Assembly (NCBI GenBank): GCA_905214225.1
Contig: CAJMLL010000013.1
Location: 1 to 54,297, forward strand
DNA: 54,297 nt
DNA from: an uncultured bacterium
GTDB taxonomy: Bacteria > Bacillota > Clostridia > Peptostreptococcales > Anaerovoracaceae
Reading direction: 5' to 3'
Shown: positions 35,346 to 45,019 of the stretch, one piece after another
Position numbering within the stretch: position 1 is the stretch's first letter
Layout: every line of letters begins with the position of its first letter
Position numbers and translations under genes: made by a program
The notes under the pieces: model-generated
What the model was told of the DNA's origin: nothing
The model's input: the letters and a program-made list of their open reading frames with translations, nothing else
Databases searched by the model: none

Positions 35346-35518
35346 GATAAATCTCCCATTCCAAAAATTCTTCGCACATTCCTTTCTATTATATTACCAT
35401 ATTTTTCCGCAATTGCATGTTAAGATTTCCAGATTTCACACGGAATACAGAATAGATGAAGAAATCCGCCTCTTATTCTGTGACTGTGGAGATAGTATTT
35501 TCAATGGAAAGATAATAT

Positions 35519-35557
35519 GCCCGCTGCCATTTATGAGGAAGAATAAAGGCAGCGGGC
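35519..35557. repeat. Strong inverted repeat in a divergent promoter region
   Basis: GCCCGCTGCC and GGCAGCGGGC with a 19-base loop. Further TCAAT and ATTGA lie outside the arms. There is no T run on either side and no gene end nearby, so it is not an ordinary terminator. The rest of 35346-35924 is AT-rich with no gene. Confidence 0.5.
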
Positions 35558-35924
35558 AATATTGAAAATCTGTATATATCTGTATTTCACGGAAATCAGC
35601 ACAGAAAACAGAGAATTCTGTTCTGATTTCTCAAGCAGTAATTAAGTATATCAACATCCTTGATTGTGTTTGTGTACTGATGACGCTCGGAGTTGCTGCT
35701 CCCATGCGATCGACAGGCCGTTTCGATCAATATACACGCGATTCATAATCTTGTTTTTATTGCTACTCTGTGTTGCTTTATCTCTCTGACTTTACTATAA
35801 TGAAATTGAAGGTATTTGTATAGCGACAAATAGTATTGATAGAATTGAATTTAATTCATATCTATCTATAATATAACTTAGATCGTTAGAATACAGACAA
35901 AATTCAAACGGAGCAAGAGAATAT

Positions 35925-36827
35925 ATGGACATAAAAAAATGCAAAATTTTTGTATTGACGACGGAAACAGAGAACATTTCCAAGACCGCAGACCTGACGG
36001 GATACACGCAGTCTGCCATCAGCCATATGCTGAAATCCATGGAAAAGGAAACAGGAATCCAGCTTTTTGTGCGGGACCGGTACGGAGTCCACCCGACACC
36101 AGTTGCCAGAGAGCTCCTTCCTCATATCAACGCACTTTTAAACGAGAATGAGAAAGTGGAGCAGTTCATCTATGATCTTCACGGATTGGAAGTCGGCACG
36201 CTGACGATCGGCACATTTTCCAGTATTGCTTTGCATCTCCTTCCGGATATTTTTCGAGATTTTTCGACTTCTCATCCGAATATTTCCTTTAATATCAAGG
36301 AAGGCGGCAGTGATGATCTGGAACGGTGGACGGTGGACAATGAGGTGGACTTCTGCCTCTACAGCCAGAACCAGAACAGTCCGCTTCAGTTTTTCCCGCT
36401 TACAAAAGATCCGATCGTAGCAGTTCTGCCGCCGGACTTTCCTCTGCTGAAGGGACAGACATCTGTCCCGATTCAGATGTTTGACAAACGTCCATTCATC
36501 ATTTCTCAGGCGGGAATTGAATACGATATTCACCGCGCTTTAAATGAAGCCGGCATCACTCCCAATGTCCGGTATTCTTCTAAAGATGATAAGACCATTA
36601 TTGCCATGGTGGAACATGGCCTCGGCGCAGCCATGCTTCCGAAGCTCTCCACAAACAACGCGCCGGCGGATGTACTCAACCTTCCGCTGGATCCCCCGTA
36701 TTCCCGCACTCTGGGAATCGGTATCAAAGACACAAAAAATGCTGCTCCCCTCACTAAACTTTTCATCCGTTACATTCTGAATCATTTTCATCCCGATTAT
36801 CCGGATCCATTTCCAACCGGGAAATAA
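35925..36827 (+). CDS. LysR family transcriptional regulator
   Basis: 300 residues. The N-terminal winged helix-turn-helix reads FVLTTETENISKTADLTGYT and SAISHMLKSMEKETGIQLF; the substrate-binding domain follows (GTFSSIALHLLPDIFRDFS). The ATG follows GGAGCAAGAG. It is directly upstream of a frameshifted amino-acid-reductase-like gene that it may once have controlled. Effector unknown. Confidence 0.9.
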   Translation: MDIKKCKIFVLTTETENISKTADLTGYTQSAISHMLKSMEKETGIQLFVRDRYGVHPTPVARELLPHINALLNENEKVEQFIYDLHGLEVGTLTIGTFSSIALHLLPDIFRDFSTSHPNISFNIKEGGSDDLERWTVDNEVDFCLYSQNQNSPLQFFPLTKDPIVAVLPPDFPLLKGQTSVPIQMFDKRPFIISQAGIEYDIHRALNEAGITPNVRYSSKDDKTIIAMVEHGLGAAMLPKLSTNNAPADVLNLPLDPPYSRTLGIGIKDTKNAAPLTKLFIRYILNHFHPDYPDPFPTGK

Positions 36828-36860
36828 TCTCTTCTGATTCAGAAAGAGAGGAGCATACTT

Positions 36861-37549
36861 ATGGGACTTGGACCGAGCATTAAAATGACCACATTGATTT
36901 TACAGAAGTCATCCGCGCGCTCGGTGAACACGGCATTCCCTCTGTCGGCCTAAGCTATATCGGACTTCAGGGGAGACTCGTCTGCAGCAATCCTTATGTC
37001 AACACGATCATCGATTTCAATATAGGAACAGGGATCACCCTTGAACTTTCCGGCATCCGGGCAATGCTCAACGGCGTGGAAGATAAAACCGGATACCAGC
37101 CGGCCAATATTGGTTCGTCAGAAGGAATTCTTTCCGAACATGTCTGTTTTGACCGTGCCGGAACCCCTGCGTGGAACGATCTGATCCTGCATATTGATTT
37201 CCTGTTTCAGGAAGGAGAAGGCCGAACAGCAGAAGGAATCGAAGCTGCACACCGGACCGCGGACAGAATTCTTCAGGAAATCCGCAGAGCAATGCTGAAG
37301 ACAGCCGAAAACCAGGATTTTCTGAATTCTTGCCAGTCAGAAACGTTCAACTTTACTGCACATCCCGGCAAGATGCGCCTGATTCTGGTGAAAATTTCAT
37401 CCGGTCTCGGAAATATGTATGATACAGCGATATTTCCGGATCAGCTGGGCGGAATCCTCGGCGCACAACAGATGCGCCTGAGAAATAACGACCCGGTCAT
37501 CTTCAGCCCGCTTCAGGTCCTGGACGGCGCCATTCATACGCTGATCTGA
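36861..37549 (+). pseudogene. Frameshifted PrdD/PrdA/GrdE-like reductase protein gene
   Basis: An ATG with AGAGAGGAG upstream opens MGLGPSIKMTT, a start typical for the proline/glycine reductase component family. Within the next 60 bases the frame shifts by one. The new frame continues without stop to 37549: DFTEVIRALGEHGIPSVGLS, GYQPANIGSSEGILSEHVCF, FQEGEGRTAEGIEAAHRTAD and the C-terminal GLGNMYDTAIF and FSPLQVLDGAIHTLI. Joined, the product would be about 229 residues, close to a complete PrdD-type protein. No other reductase genes are present. The family call is from remembered motifs and needs a search; one indel (or a sequencing error) explains the break. Confidence 0.6.
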
Positions 37550-37868
37550 GGCTGTGCTTTCCGCGGCCAGTCTGAATACGATACAGGATAAGAAACCGGA
37601 TATTCTTTTCCCAGAATTTTGGAATATCAATAATCTACAATGCAGACTCCATGGCAAATATGGGAAACTGCTCAGCGAACTTTAAGATGCTGGCAGATCC
37701 GGGATCCAAATCGTGTTAATTGTTAATGAGGCCGCCGTACCATGCTGTTTGGCGCACGGTGCAGCGGCCTGTTATCCTGAAATTTCAGTCCAGCAGCCAT
37801 GCAATCTGTTTTCCACTTCATGTACAGCAGCTGTCTCTTCTCTGCCAAGTTCTTATAACAGCTCCTCG
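37550..37868. other. Intergenic region with possible coding debris and a hairpin
   Basis: On the plus strand an open stretch ending at a TAA at 37717-37719 reads IIYNADSMANMGNCSANFKM and looks protein-like, but has no start and no clear homologue. A GGCCGC/GCGGCC hairpin with extended arms lies at 37730-37769 and may terminate either strand. Confidence 0.35.
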
Positions 37869-39605
37869 TTAAATACTCGTAATCTGCGTCTGCAGCAGGC
37901 TTCCCACGGTATCCGCAAACCGGTCGTAGGAACGGATCCGGACGAAATCGCGGTTGTACATTCTCCGTACGCCCGGCAGATCGTCATCTGCGCCGTAGAA
38001 AATTCCCAGCACGTTGATGCCGGCCATTCTGGCCGCGTGCACCTCTGCCGCAGTATCTTCGATTCCGTTGTCCCCAGCATAATCCCGGAGCACACCGGCA
38101 TCCGACTGCATCTTGATCATGTCATTCGGTTTTGCATCGGAAAGGATGATCAGAATCCGGTGATCGGCATGATTTTTCTTAATCAGTCCCGTGGTAATCC
38201 GGACGGCCAGTCCGTCACGGTTGGCTCCGGTGGTATAGAAACGGAAGATATTCCGGTTGGCTTCTCTCGGATCGTTATACCTTCTGTACACGTTCATGAT
38301 CGTGTAGCCGTTCATGGCGCAGAATCCCAGCACACGCACAGGAATTCCGCAGCGCGTCAGGCTCTCTGCAATAATATAGGCCTGGGCAGAAACCATTTCC
38401 GTTCTGTGCACCTGTGAAGTCGAGGAATCGATCAGAATATCCACACTGATATCGCCGGTATCGCCTTTGATCTCTTTCTTGAATACCGTGTCATCGTCCA
38501 GATACAGACCTCTCCAGATCCGATTGGCCTGCAGGATTCCCGTCGGTGCGTTCACTCGCTGCGTCTCCATGTGCATCAGGACCGAATTCCGGATACGGCT
38601 GGTGAGCCGGTCGATAGTTACCCGGTGCTTCTGCTCCTGTTCATGGAATTTATCCATGTTCACCTTACGCTGCTCTACCGCGAGCTGCAGCTGTTTTCCG
38701 GCAAATCCCTGATTCAGCATATCCTGATCATAGTCACCGCTGGTGAAGTAGAGATGGACGTCCCTGTGGTTTCCCGTGCAGTAGTCCTTTTCCATCTGCT
38801 TCATATCCTGTTCTTTCATCACAGGCTTGCCAAAGTAGTTCTTGATATATTCCTTCAGGCCTTCATCCGTCTGCGCAGAATACTTGGAGAAGGAAACCTT
38901 GATATGACTCTGGTCCACCAGCGAACCGCCGTATTCCGACTGATGCTCGCCAAATCCGAAGGCCATCTTCCGCATCGGCCCCATGGCTTCATGCGCCTTC
39001 CTCGCCTTTACGAAGAGGAAGGGATGCATGACCGGATTGATTTCAAACTTCTTTTTCTTCTCTCCCGGCTTTGGACGATGATAGGTGAAGAACTGCGAAA
39101 GAGTCTCCGACAGATGGTCCAGGGCCTGATCCGTGTCCAGGTCTCCGCTGATTTCCAGCGCGTCCAGAAGTTTACGGTCGACCAGATCCGGCAGACCGCA
39201 GTCCTCTCCCAGAGAACGCTTCAGATGACCCTCCAGCAGCCAGTCCGCACGGCTGGCGTTAATGGACGCGTAAATATGCGGAATGGTCTTCTTCGCGTAT
39301 TCCTTCCGCAGATACGGGAAAACCGGACGCTCATTCTTTTCTTTTTCATACGCGCCGTTCTCGAACATAATCCAGAACAGATTCTCGTACATGCCCTGAT
39401 CCACAAGCCCGTTGAAGGTTTTATAGAAATCGTAGAGCTTGCTCCAGTCATAATGTTTCCAGATCGCGCCGATGATGCAGTTCCAATACAGATCTGCGCG
39501 TCCTTCATCGTCATAGACTCTGAATCCCGGGTCCGCGTCATAGTCCTGCGCGGCATTCCAGATCAGGTTCAGTGCGCGCTTTTTCTCAAAATCTGTGACT
39601 TGCAT
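37869..39605 (-). CDS. VWA domain protein, NorD/CoxE-like partner of a MoxR ATPase
   Basis: 578 residues, cytoplasmic. The C-terminal third is a von Willebrand A domain with a metal-site motif: VDILIDSSTSQ (DxSxS-like), then a conserved Thr in TTGANRDGLA and Asp in ILSDAKPND. The N-terminal part is helical and charged. It lies 15 bases after a MoxR-type ATPase gene on the same strand. Such pairs act as chaperone or activase modules that mature metal or redox enzymes; the target here is unknown. AAGAGG lies seven bases upstream of the ATG. Confidence 0.85.
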   Translation of the reverse strand: MQVTDFEKKRALNLIWNAAQDYDADPGFRVYDDEGRADLYWNCIIGAIWKHYDWSKLYDFYKTFNGLVDQGMYENLFWIMFENGAYEKEKNERPVFPYLRKEYAKKTIPHIYASINASRADWLLEGHLKRSLGEDCGLPDLVDRKLLDALEISGDLDTDQALDHLSETLSQFFTYHRPKPGEKKKKFEINPVMHPFLFVKARKAHEAMGPMRKMAFGFGEHQSEYGGSLVDQSHIKVSFSKYSAQTDEGLKEYIKNYFGKPVMKEQDMKQMEKDYCTGNHRDVHLYFTSGDYDQDMLNQGFAGKQLQLAVEQRKVNMDKFHEQEQKHRVTIDRLTSRIRNSVLMHMETQRVNAPTGILQANRIWRGLYLDDDTVFKKEIKGDTGDISVDILIDSSTSQVHRTEMVSAQAYIIAESLTRCGIPVRVLGFCAMNGYTIMNVYRRYNDPREANRNIFRFYTTGANRDGLAVRITTGLIKKNHADHRILIILSDAKPNDMIKMQSDAGVLRDYAGDNGIEDTAAEVHAARMAGINVLGIFYGADDDLPGVRRMYNRDFVRIRSYDRFADTVGSLLQTQITSI

Positions 39606-39620
39606 ATCTGCCTCTTATCC

Positions 39621-40550
39621 CTAATCCGTAAAAATCTTATCTCTTGTGAGGTCTCCCGGCAGGCGGACGGATACCATATCATCCACCAGCTGACGCTCGT
39701 AATCGTCGAAGCACTTGTTGACCATGCCCAGTTCCAGAGCGCGTACCGGATCCAGACCTCTGTCCATCATATGAATGGACGCCAGCAGTCCACGCAGGTC
39801 CAGGGCCTTGGTGGAAATTTCTCCGCTCTCGCACTTCTTTCTGATCTCCATGAAGAGATCCGCAAACTGCTCGTTATATTCATCTTTCAGATTCGGGAAC
39901 TTGTCCGTGATCAGCTTCTTCAGGCCCTCCTTGGTGATGACCGGCATATGGATCACCACGAATCGGGATGCCAGCGCTTCATTGACCTCACGGGTTCCCG
40001 CATAACCATAGTTCATGGTTCCGATAAATCTCGTGGATTCCTGCAGCTTGATCTTATCATAGCCCGGAACATCGATGAAGCGGCGGAAGTCCAGCGTCGC
40101 GTGCAGAACCGCCAGCGACTCATTCTTCGCCATATTAATCTCATCCAGCACACCGAATCCGCCGTTTTCCGCTACCTGATAGATCGGTCCCTTGCGGAGA
40201 ACGACTTTTCCATTCTCGAATGTATCGGTTCCGATCAAGGACGCGGAGTCTGTGTTGATGTAGAAAGAAATATCCCACTCCGGGCGGTGGAAGACATTGG
40301 ACAGACCCTGAGCCAGGACATTCTTTCCAGTGGCCTTCGGTCCGTCCAGCAGGATGTTCTCTCCAGCCAGAATCGCGGTGATCGCCTCTTCCCAGACTTC
40401 CTTTCCGTAGTACTTATACTGCGGCACCGGGACACGGTCTTCCAGGTCTGCGTCCAGTTTATAGTAATTTCTGAAGTACTTGATCTCATCGATGATGCGG
40501 TCGCTGATTCCCTCGTCCTTCAGAAAATCCAGCATCTCATTATTTTCCAT
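39621..40550 (-). CDS. MoxR/NorQ-type AAA+ ATPase
   Basis: 309 residues. Walker A LDGPKATGKNVLAQ near residues 68-81, Walker B GVLDEINMAK, sensor 1 FIGTMNYGYAG and the arginine-finger region ASRFVVIHMP. Pairs with the downstream VWA protein. A GGGGGAG site lies upstream. Note the unusual Walker A (GPKATGKN) with Asn in place of Ser/Thr after the lysine; this also occurs in NorQ/CbbQ relatives. Confidence 0.87.
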   Translation of the reverse strand: MENNEMLDFLKDEGISDRIIDEIKYFRNYYKLDADLEDRVPVPQYKYYGKEVWEEAITAILAGENILLDGPKATGKNVLAQGLSNVFHRPEWDISFYINTDSASLIGTDTFENGKVVLRKGPIYQVAENGGFGVLDEINMAKNESLAVLHATLDFRRFIDVPGYDKIKLQESTRFIGTMNYGYAGTREVNEALASRFVVIHMPVITKEGLKKLITDKFPNLKDEYNEQFADLFMEIRKKCESGEISTKALDLRGLLASIHMMDRGLDPVRALELGMVNKCFDDYERQLVDDMVSVRLPGDLTRDKIFTD

Positions 40551-40656
40551 GTCAGGCTCCCCCTTCTGTTATTCTGCCTTACGCCGTTCTGCAGCAATAT
40601 GTAATTCCCCGCCATATGATTCAGCCCGGCACATCGTTCTTATGCGCATTTCTACA

Positions 40657-40827
40657 GGGACAAAAACTGAACCGGCAAGGAAACAGACCGGCCTTCCTCC
40701 GTGTATGTCTGTCTGCTCCTCCGGAGGAGCTCATGATGCAGACACCACCTTATAACCTATTCCCTTTCTATGCAATGTTCAAGCACAGCCAGAACAGTAT
40801 TCCTCTTGCGCGTGTATATTTTGTCCG
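40657..40827. repeat. Inverted pair of the dispersed motif
   Basis: GGGACAAAAA, eight bases, GCAAGGA at 40657-40681 on the plus strand; GGACAAAA, nine bases, GCAAGAGGA at 40801-40826 on the minus strand. The two face each other across 119 bases between the MoxR start and the CstA terminator. No gene lies between. Confidence 0.5.
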
Positions 40828-40831
40828 CGAT

Positions 40832-40865
40832 AAAAATGAGGCCGCTGCAAAATGCAGCGGCCTCA
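40832..40865 (-). terminator. Terminator of the cstA gene
   Basis: TGAGGCCGCTGC/GCAGCGGCCTCA, a perfect 12-base stem followed on the minus strand by TTTTTATC. Confidence 0.88.
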
Positions 40866-40919
40866 TAAGCAATTCGTATTTATTTTCCATGCCTCATCAG
40901 CACGTCTGCATCGTCACTC

Positions 40920-42464
40920 CTAGTTCAGAGAATGATCTGCTGCGACACGCTTGTTTCCTGTGTGGATGGAAATAGCAATCAGTACGATCGCAACAACGAA
41001 GGAGATGATGTAGGATACGTTCCATGGCAGGTGGAATCCGATCTGCGCGTTGCAGATGTAGGATACACATACTACAGAGTAGAATGCCAGCGGAATCATC
41101 GGCATCCAGATGAACTTCTTCTTGTTGTTGACAATCATCCAGATCATGATTGCGCACAGTGCGAACAGTGCCATGGTCTGGTTGGACCAAGCGAAGTATC
41201 TCCACAGTGTTGTGAATCCGTTTGGATCGAACTTAGCCCAGATCAGGATGATCAGTGTCAGTGCGTAAATAGGAACAGCCAGTGCAAAGCGCTTAGCGTT
41301 GTTATCCTGTTTGATATGGAATGTATCTGCAACCATCAGACGCAGAGCACGCAGTGCTGTGTCTCCGGATGTGATCGGCAGGATGATAACACCGATCAGA
41401 GCGATTGTACCACCGACAGAACCCAGGCAGTACTTGCAGACAACACCTACTACAGATGTAGCGGAGATGGCTGTCATTGTGCCGTTAACGTTCTGGAAGT
41501 AGCTCATAACTCCTGTGGAAGGATCCAGCTGGAAGTTGATGCCGCCGTGAGCAGCTGTCAGCTGAATCATAGCCATTGTGCCGGCAGCCCAGCACATAGC
41601 GATGAAACCTTCGCACATCATCATGTTGTAGAATGTCCAGTGACCTTCATGCTCAGTCTTGATTGTTCTGGAAATCAGCGCGGTCTGTGTGGAATGGAAT
41701 CCGGACAGAATTCCGCAGGCTACTGTTACGAAGAAGATAGGAACGAAGTGTCCTGCCTTGAAGTAAGCAGCATAGTTGAAGCTGGATGTGTTCCAGGAAT
41801 CCCAGATGTTAACCAGAGGCATCTTCTCAAAGATCAGAGCGAAGAAGATTCCGACTGCAGAGAATACCAGGATGACTCCGAAGATCGGGTAAACTCTTCC
41901 GATGATCTTATCGATCGGGAATACTGTAGCGATCAGGTAGTAAATAAAGATAACTGCGTAGATGATCCATGTCTTCGGGTCTGTTGCGAGTCCGGAGAAA
42001 TGGAATACCTGTGTTGCCGCAATGTCTCCAGGTGTGTATACGAATACAGCACCAACGAGGAGCAGCAGTACGGAAACGAAGATGTTGTATACCATGTATA
42101 CGCCCTTGTTGGTGAACTTTCTGATCATCTCAGGCATCTGCAGTCCGCCTTCACGTGTGCAGATCATGCCGCAGAAATAATCGTGGAAAGAACCGCCGAT
42201 TACGTTTCCGACAGGAATAGTGATAAGTGCGATAGGTCCAAACAGGATACCCTGAATAGGTCCGAGGATCGGGCCTGTTCCCGCAATGTTCAACAGGTTG
42301 ATCAGGCAGTTACGCCAAGTTGCCATCGGTACGAAGTCAACTCCGTCCTGTTTCGCATAAGCAGGAGTTTCGCGGTCGTCAGGCTGGAAGACGCGCTCAC
42401 ATAATGTACCATAGAGAGCTCCGCCTACAATCAGGATGACAATTCCAAGTAAGAATGTAGCCAA
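40920..42464 (-). CDS. cstA: CstA family peptide/pyruvate transporter
   Basis: 514 residues with about 14-16 membrane helices. The CstA signature is clear: GPILGPIQGILFGPIA, GGSFHDYFCG and TRxG-like blocks, plus VACGILSGFHSTQTALISRT. Relatives carry pyruvate or peptides with protons. The start is uncertain: an AGGAG is followed at once by a TTG (42473) and nine bases later by a second TTG (42464). The second has correct spacing and gives MATFLLGIVILIVGG. The protein is shorter than E. coli CstA (701), as is usual in Firmicutes. Confidence 0.9.
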   Translation of the reverse strand: MATFLLGIVILIVGGALYGTLCERVFQPDDRETPAYAKQDGVDFVPMATWRNCLINLLNIAGTGPILGPIQGILFGPIALITIPVGNVIGGSFHDYFCGMICTREGGLQMPEMIRKFTNKGVYMVYNIFVSVLLLLVGAVFVYTPGDIAATQVFHFSGLATDPKTWIIYAVIFIYYLIATVFPIDKIIGRVYPIFGVILVFSAVGIFFALIFEKMPLVNIWDSWNTSSFNYAAYFKAGHFVPIFFVTVACGILSGFHSTQTALISRTIKTEHEGHWTFYNMMMCEGFIAMCWAAGTMAMIQLTAAHGGINFQLDPSTGVMSYFQNVNGTMTAISATSVVGVVCKYCLGSVGGTIALIGVIILPITSGDTALRALRLMVADTFHIKQDNNAKRFALAVPIYALTLIILIWAKFDPNGFTTLWRYFAWSNQTMALFALCAIMIWMIVNNKKKFIWMPMIPLAFYSVVCVSYICNAQIGFHLPWNVSYIISFVVAIVLIAISIHTGNKRVAADHSLN

Positions 42465-42871
42465 AAAACTCAACTCCTAACTGTAATTAAATTGTAATAA
42501 AAAGAAAATAATAAATGAACCATGCCCGGAGAAACGGCGGCAGAACTGCTTGCATACAATGTTCCGTATTCAGAACACATTCATGCTTAGTAAACAAATT
42601 TTGTCCCCAATATCTCCTTAGCTATATCAAATATAAACCATAAATCCTAAAAGGTCAAGTTCCTGACATTTTCCTGTCACATGATCAACACATAAAAAGC
42701 AGGGGGATTTTATCCCCCGCTCCTTATTCTCACTTTTCTCTAAATGCCTTGAAACGACTGCATCTGCATAAAATCACATTTTTATGCATGTGTGCGTTTC
42801 CGATATCAATACAGTCGTTTTATAAAATATTTTTATTGCCATTAAAAACTTTTTGTATAGTTATGTATACA
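42465..42871. other. Intergenic region between cstA and aroD
   Basis: Contains the cstA promoter region and leader (AT-rich, 42480-42690) and the aro terminator. TTTTGTCCCC at 42600 is only half of the dispersed motif. No gene or recognised riboswitch. Confidence 0.4.
42694..42720 (-). terminator. Terminator of the aro operon
   Basis: GCGGGGGAT/ATCCCCCTGC with a short loop and TTTTTATG on the minus strand, 150 bases past the aroD stop. Confidence 0.82.
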
Positions 42872-43636
42872 TTATACTTTTTGCATGGCCGAATGGATGC
42901 TTTCCAGGATTTTCCGGAGATCCCCGGCATTCATCTGGCCTGGTGCAGAGGCCTTTTCCGCGCATCCGAAGGTCAGGCAGGAGCCGTCTGTTTCTCCGCC
43001 GATCCGGCTCAGTGTTCCTCTTCCGCCCATGGCCATGGTGATCAGCAGCTGATCCGGAAATCTGCGTTTTACCTCTGCAGTCGCGCCCATCAGGGTAAAC
43101 ACATCCTCATCATTTTCCGGCATGCAGGCGATCTTGGCCGCATCCGCGCCGAGATCCCGCATCGTAATAAGGCGATTAATCAACTCTTCACGCGGCGGCG
43201 TCTTCTGAAAATCATGGGAGCTCAGAATCACGAATACCTTCTGCTTCTTCGCCTTTTCTATCATCCCGCTGATCTTGTCACCGTCCTTGTAAAACTCTAT
43301 GTCAACAGCGTCCGCAAGGCCGGATTCCACAGCTTCACCAAGCATCGTAAAATAACGATCTTCGGAAATTTCCTGTTCCCCGCCCTCTTCCGCCGTCCGG
43401 AAGGTATACAGCAGATTCATCTGCGGCAAAACTTCCCTGGCAAGGGATAAGGCTTTTCTGACCATTCCCTTACTCTGTGCCTGTTCCAGACTGTCCATTC
43501 TCAGCTCGACGACATCATGGGGAACCTGCCCTGTAGCTTCCAGACTGTGCTTTAACTCGCTGAAGTCTTTCCCCATAACCGGAACGCAGACTGCTGGCAT
43601 GCCATCTCCGAGTTTCACGGATCCGATTTTCTTCAC
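42872..43636 (-). CDS. aroD: 3-dehydroquinate dehydratase, type I
   Basis: Third step of the shikimate pathway: dehydrates 3-dehydroquinate. 254 residues. VVELRMD near the start of the barrel, the catalytic His in SSHDFQKTP and the Schiff-base Lys in DAAKIACMP are present. The start overlaps the shikimate kinase stop by 4 bases (ATGA). Last gene of a three-gene run. Confidence 0.93.
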   Translation of the reverse strand: MKKIGSVKLGDGMPAVCVPVMGKDFSELKHSLEATGQVPHDVVELRMDSLEQAQSKGMVRKALSLAREVLPQMNLLYTFRTAEEGGEQEISEDRYFTMLGEAVESGLADAVDIEFYKDGDKISGMIEKAKKQKVFVILSSHDFQKTPPREELINRLITMRDLGADAAKIACMPENDEDVFTLMGATAEVKRRFPDQLLITMAMGGRGTLSRIGGETDGSCLTFGCAEKASAPGQMNAGDLRKILESIHSAMQKV

Positions 43637-44151
43637 AGCTTTTCCTCCTTTACCAGCCGAAGCAGTTTTTCCTGGACCTGCTCCTCCGTTCCGTCATTTT
43701 TCACCGTGTAATCGGCAGCCGCCCGATACTTTCCGATCCGTCTGCTGTATAGATCCAGAACTCTCTGCTTTCCCTCTTTCAGAAGCGGGCGTCCTCCGGT
43801 TTCCACATCTCCCATGATGGCCTCCGGGGAACGGTCCAGAAAGATGATTGTACCCGTTTCCCTGTACAGGCGGATATTTTCTTCTCTCTCCACAACTCCG
43901 CCTCCGCATGCGATGACCAGGCCGTTTCCCCCAGATAAATAGCGGCTTGTCCGGATTTCCGCATCCCGGAAGGCGTCTTCTCCTTCATCGAATAAATCTT
44001 TAATCGTTCTATGCTCCCGCTCCACCAGAACGTCATCTGCATCCCGGAAGGGACGGCCCAGAGCTTCTGCAAGCCGACGTCCGAAACTGCTTTTTCCGCA
44101 TCCCGGCATTCCGATCAGAATAATGTTCGATTTCTTTTTCTCTTCCGTCAT
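43633..44151 (-). CDS. aroK: Shikimate kinase
   Basis: Phosphorylates shikimate with ATP. 172 residues. Walker A GMPGCGKSSFGR near residues 14-25, the shikimate-binding DADDVLVERE segment and the GGGVVERE motif are intact. Overlaps both neighbours by 4 bases. Confidence 0.93.
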   Translation of the reverse strand: MTEEKKKSNIILIGMPGCGKSSFGRRLAEALGRPFRDADDVLVEREHRTIKDLFDEGEDAFRDAEIRTSRYLSGGNGLVIACGGGVVEREENIRLYRETGTIIFLDRSPEAIMGDVETGGRPLLKEGKQRVLDLYSRRIGKYRAAADYTVKNDGTEEQVQEKLLRLVKEEKL

Positions 44152-44963
44152 GCTTCCATGTCCTCCGCAATCTTCTGCAGGATTTCTTCAGAGACCTGCA
44201 GATTCTGCCAGATTTCCTCCGCAGCTACAGCCTGTGCCGTCAGCATGTACATGCCGTTTCTGGTTTTCAGGCCATTGACTCTTCCCATTCTGAGGAACTC
44301 CGTTTCCTTCGGGTTGTAAATCAGATCCATGGCTGCATGGAAATTCTTCACCACTTCTTCAGAAACCGCGGCCTTTCCGGTTTTCGGGAACATTCCCACC
44401 GGTGTGCAGTTCACCAGGATATCTCCGCTTCTGCCGTCGAGTTCCTCATAAGAAATCAGACTGCCGCCGTTCTTTTCCAGAAATTCCCGGAATTCGTCCT
44501 GCTCATTTTTATGACGGGATACAGCCAGAAGCTCTTCCGGGGCATGGTCAGCCAGGAACTGCACGACGGCCCTTGCGGCACCGCCGGTGCCCAGAACTAC
44601 ACAGACCTTTCCATGAGGATCTGCCCCCATTCCCAGAAGCGACCTTCCAAAGCCCGTATAATCGGTATTAAAACCGAACATGCCATCTTCCGTAAATTTG
44701 ATGGTGTTCACCGCGCCGATGGCCTCTGCCTCTGCAGAGACCCCCTTCAGGAAGGGCATAACTGCTCGTTTATACGGGATCGTGACGTTAACGCCCGTAT
44801 ACCCTTCTGCCGCCAGCTGCTTCAGGCGGCTTTCCAGTTCTTCCGGCTCCATTTCCAGCAGTTCATAGCTGTTTCCCTCCTGGTACAGCGCCTGGAACAG
44901 TTTCTGGTGAATCTCCGGCGAACAGCTGTGTCCGAGTGTTCTGCCAATCAGTCCGAATTTCAT
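44148..44963 (-). CDS. aroE: Shikimate dehydrogenase
   Basis: Reduces 3-dehydroshikimate to shikimate with NADPH. 271 residues. GHSCSPEIHQKLF, the catalytic Lys in NVTIPYKRAVMP and the cofactor loop LGTGGAARAV are present. The start (ATG at 44963) is preceded by AGAGGCAAGG, and that stretch also belongs to the dispersed motif. The frame is open for 38 codons upstream to an ATG at 45077, but without a ribosome site. First gene of aroE-aroK-aroD. Confidence 0.93.
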   Translation of the reverse strand: MKFGLIGRTLGHSCSPEIHQKLFQALYQEGNSYELLEMEPEELESRLKQLAAEGYTGVNVTIPYKRAVMPFLKGVSAEAEAIGAVNTIKFTEDGMFGFNTDYTGFGRSLLGMGADPHGKVCVVLGTGGAARAVVQFLADHAPEELLAVSRHKNEQDEFREFLEKNGGSLISYEELDGRSGDILVNCTPVGMFPKTGKAAVSEEVVKNFHAAMDLIYNPKETEFLRMGRVNGLKTRNGMYMLTAQAVAAEEIWQNLQVSEEILQKIAEDMEA

Positions 44964-44987
44964 CCTTGCCTCTTTTCTTTTTGTCCC
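44963..44987 (-). repeat. Dispersed bipartite motif at the aroE start
   Basis: On the minus strand GGGACAAAAA, eight bases, GCAAGGA, whose last A begins the aroE ATG. Confidence 0.5.
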
Positions 44988-45019
44988 CAAAACATGGGGC
45001 CGTCTGCATTCAGAGAAAA

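Noticed and set aside
42590..42620. Further copy of the dispersed motif near cstA
   Set aside because: GGACAAAA is present on the minus strand but the AAGGA half is on the wrong side.
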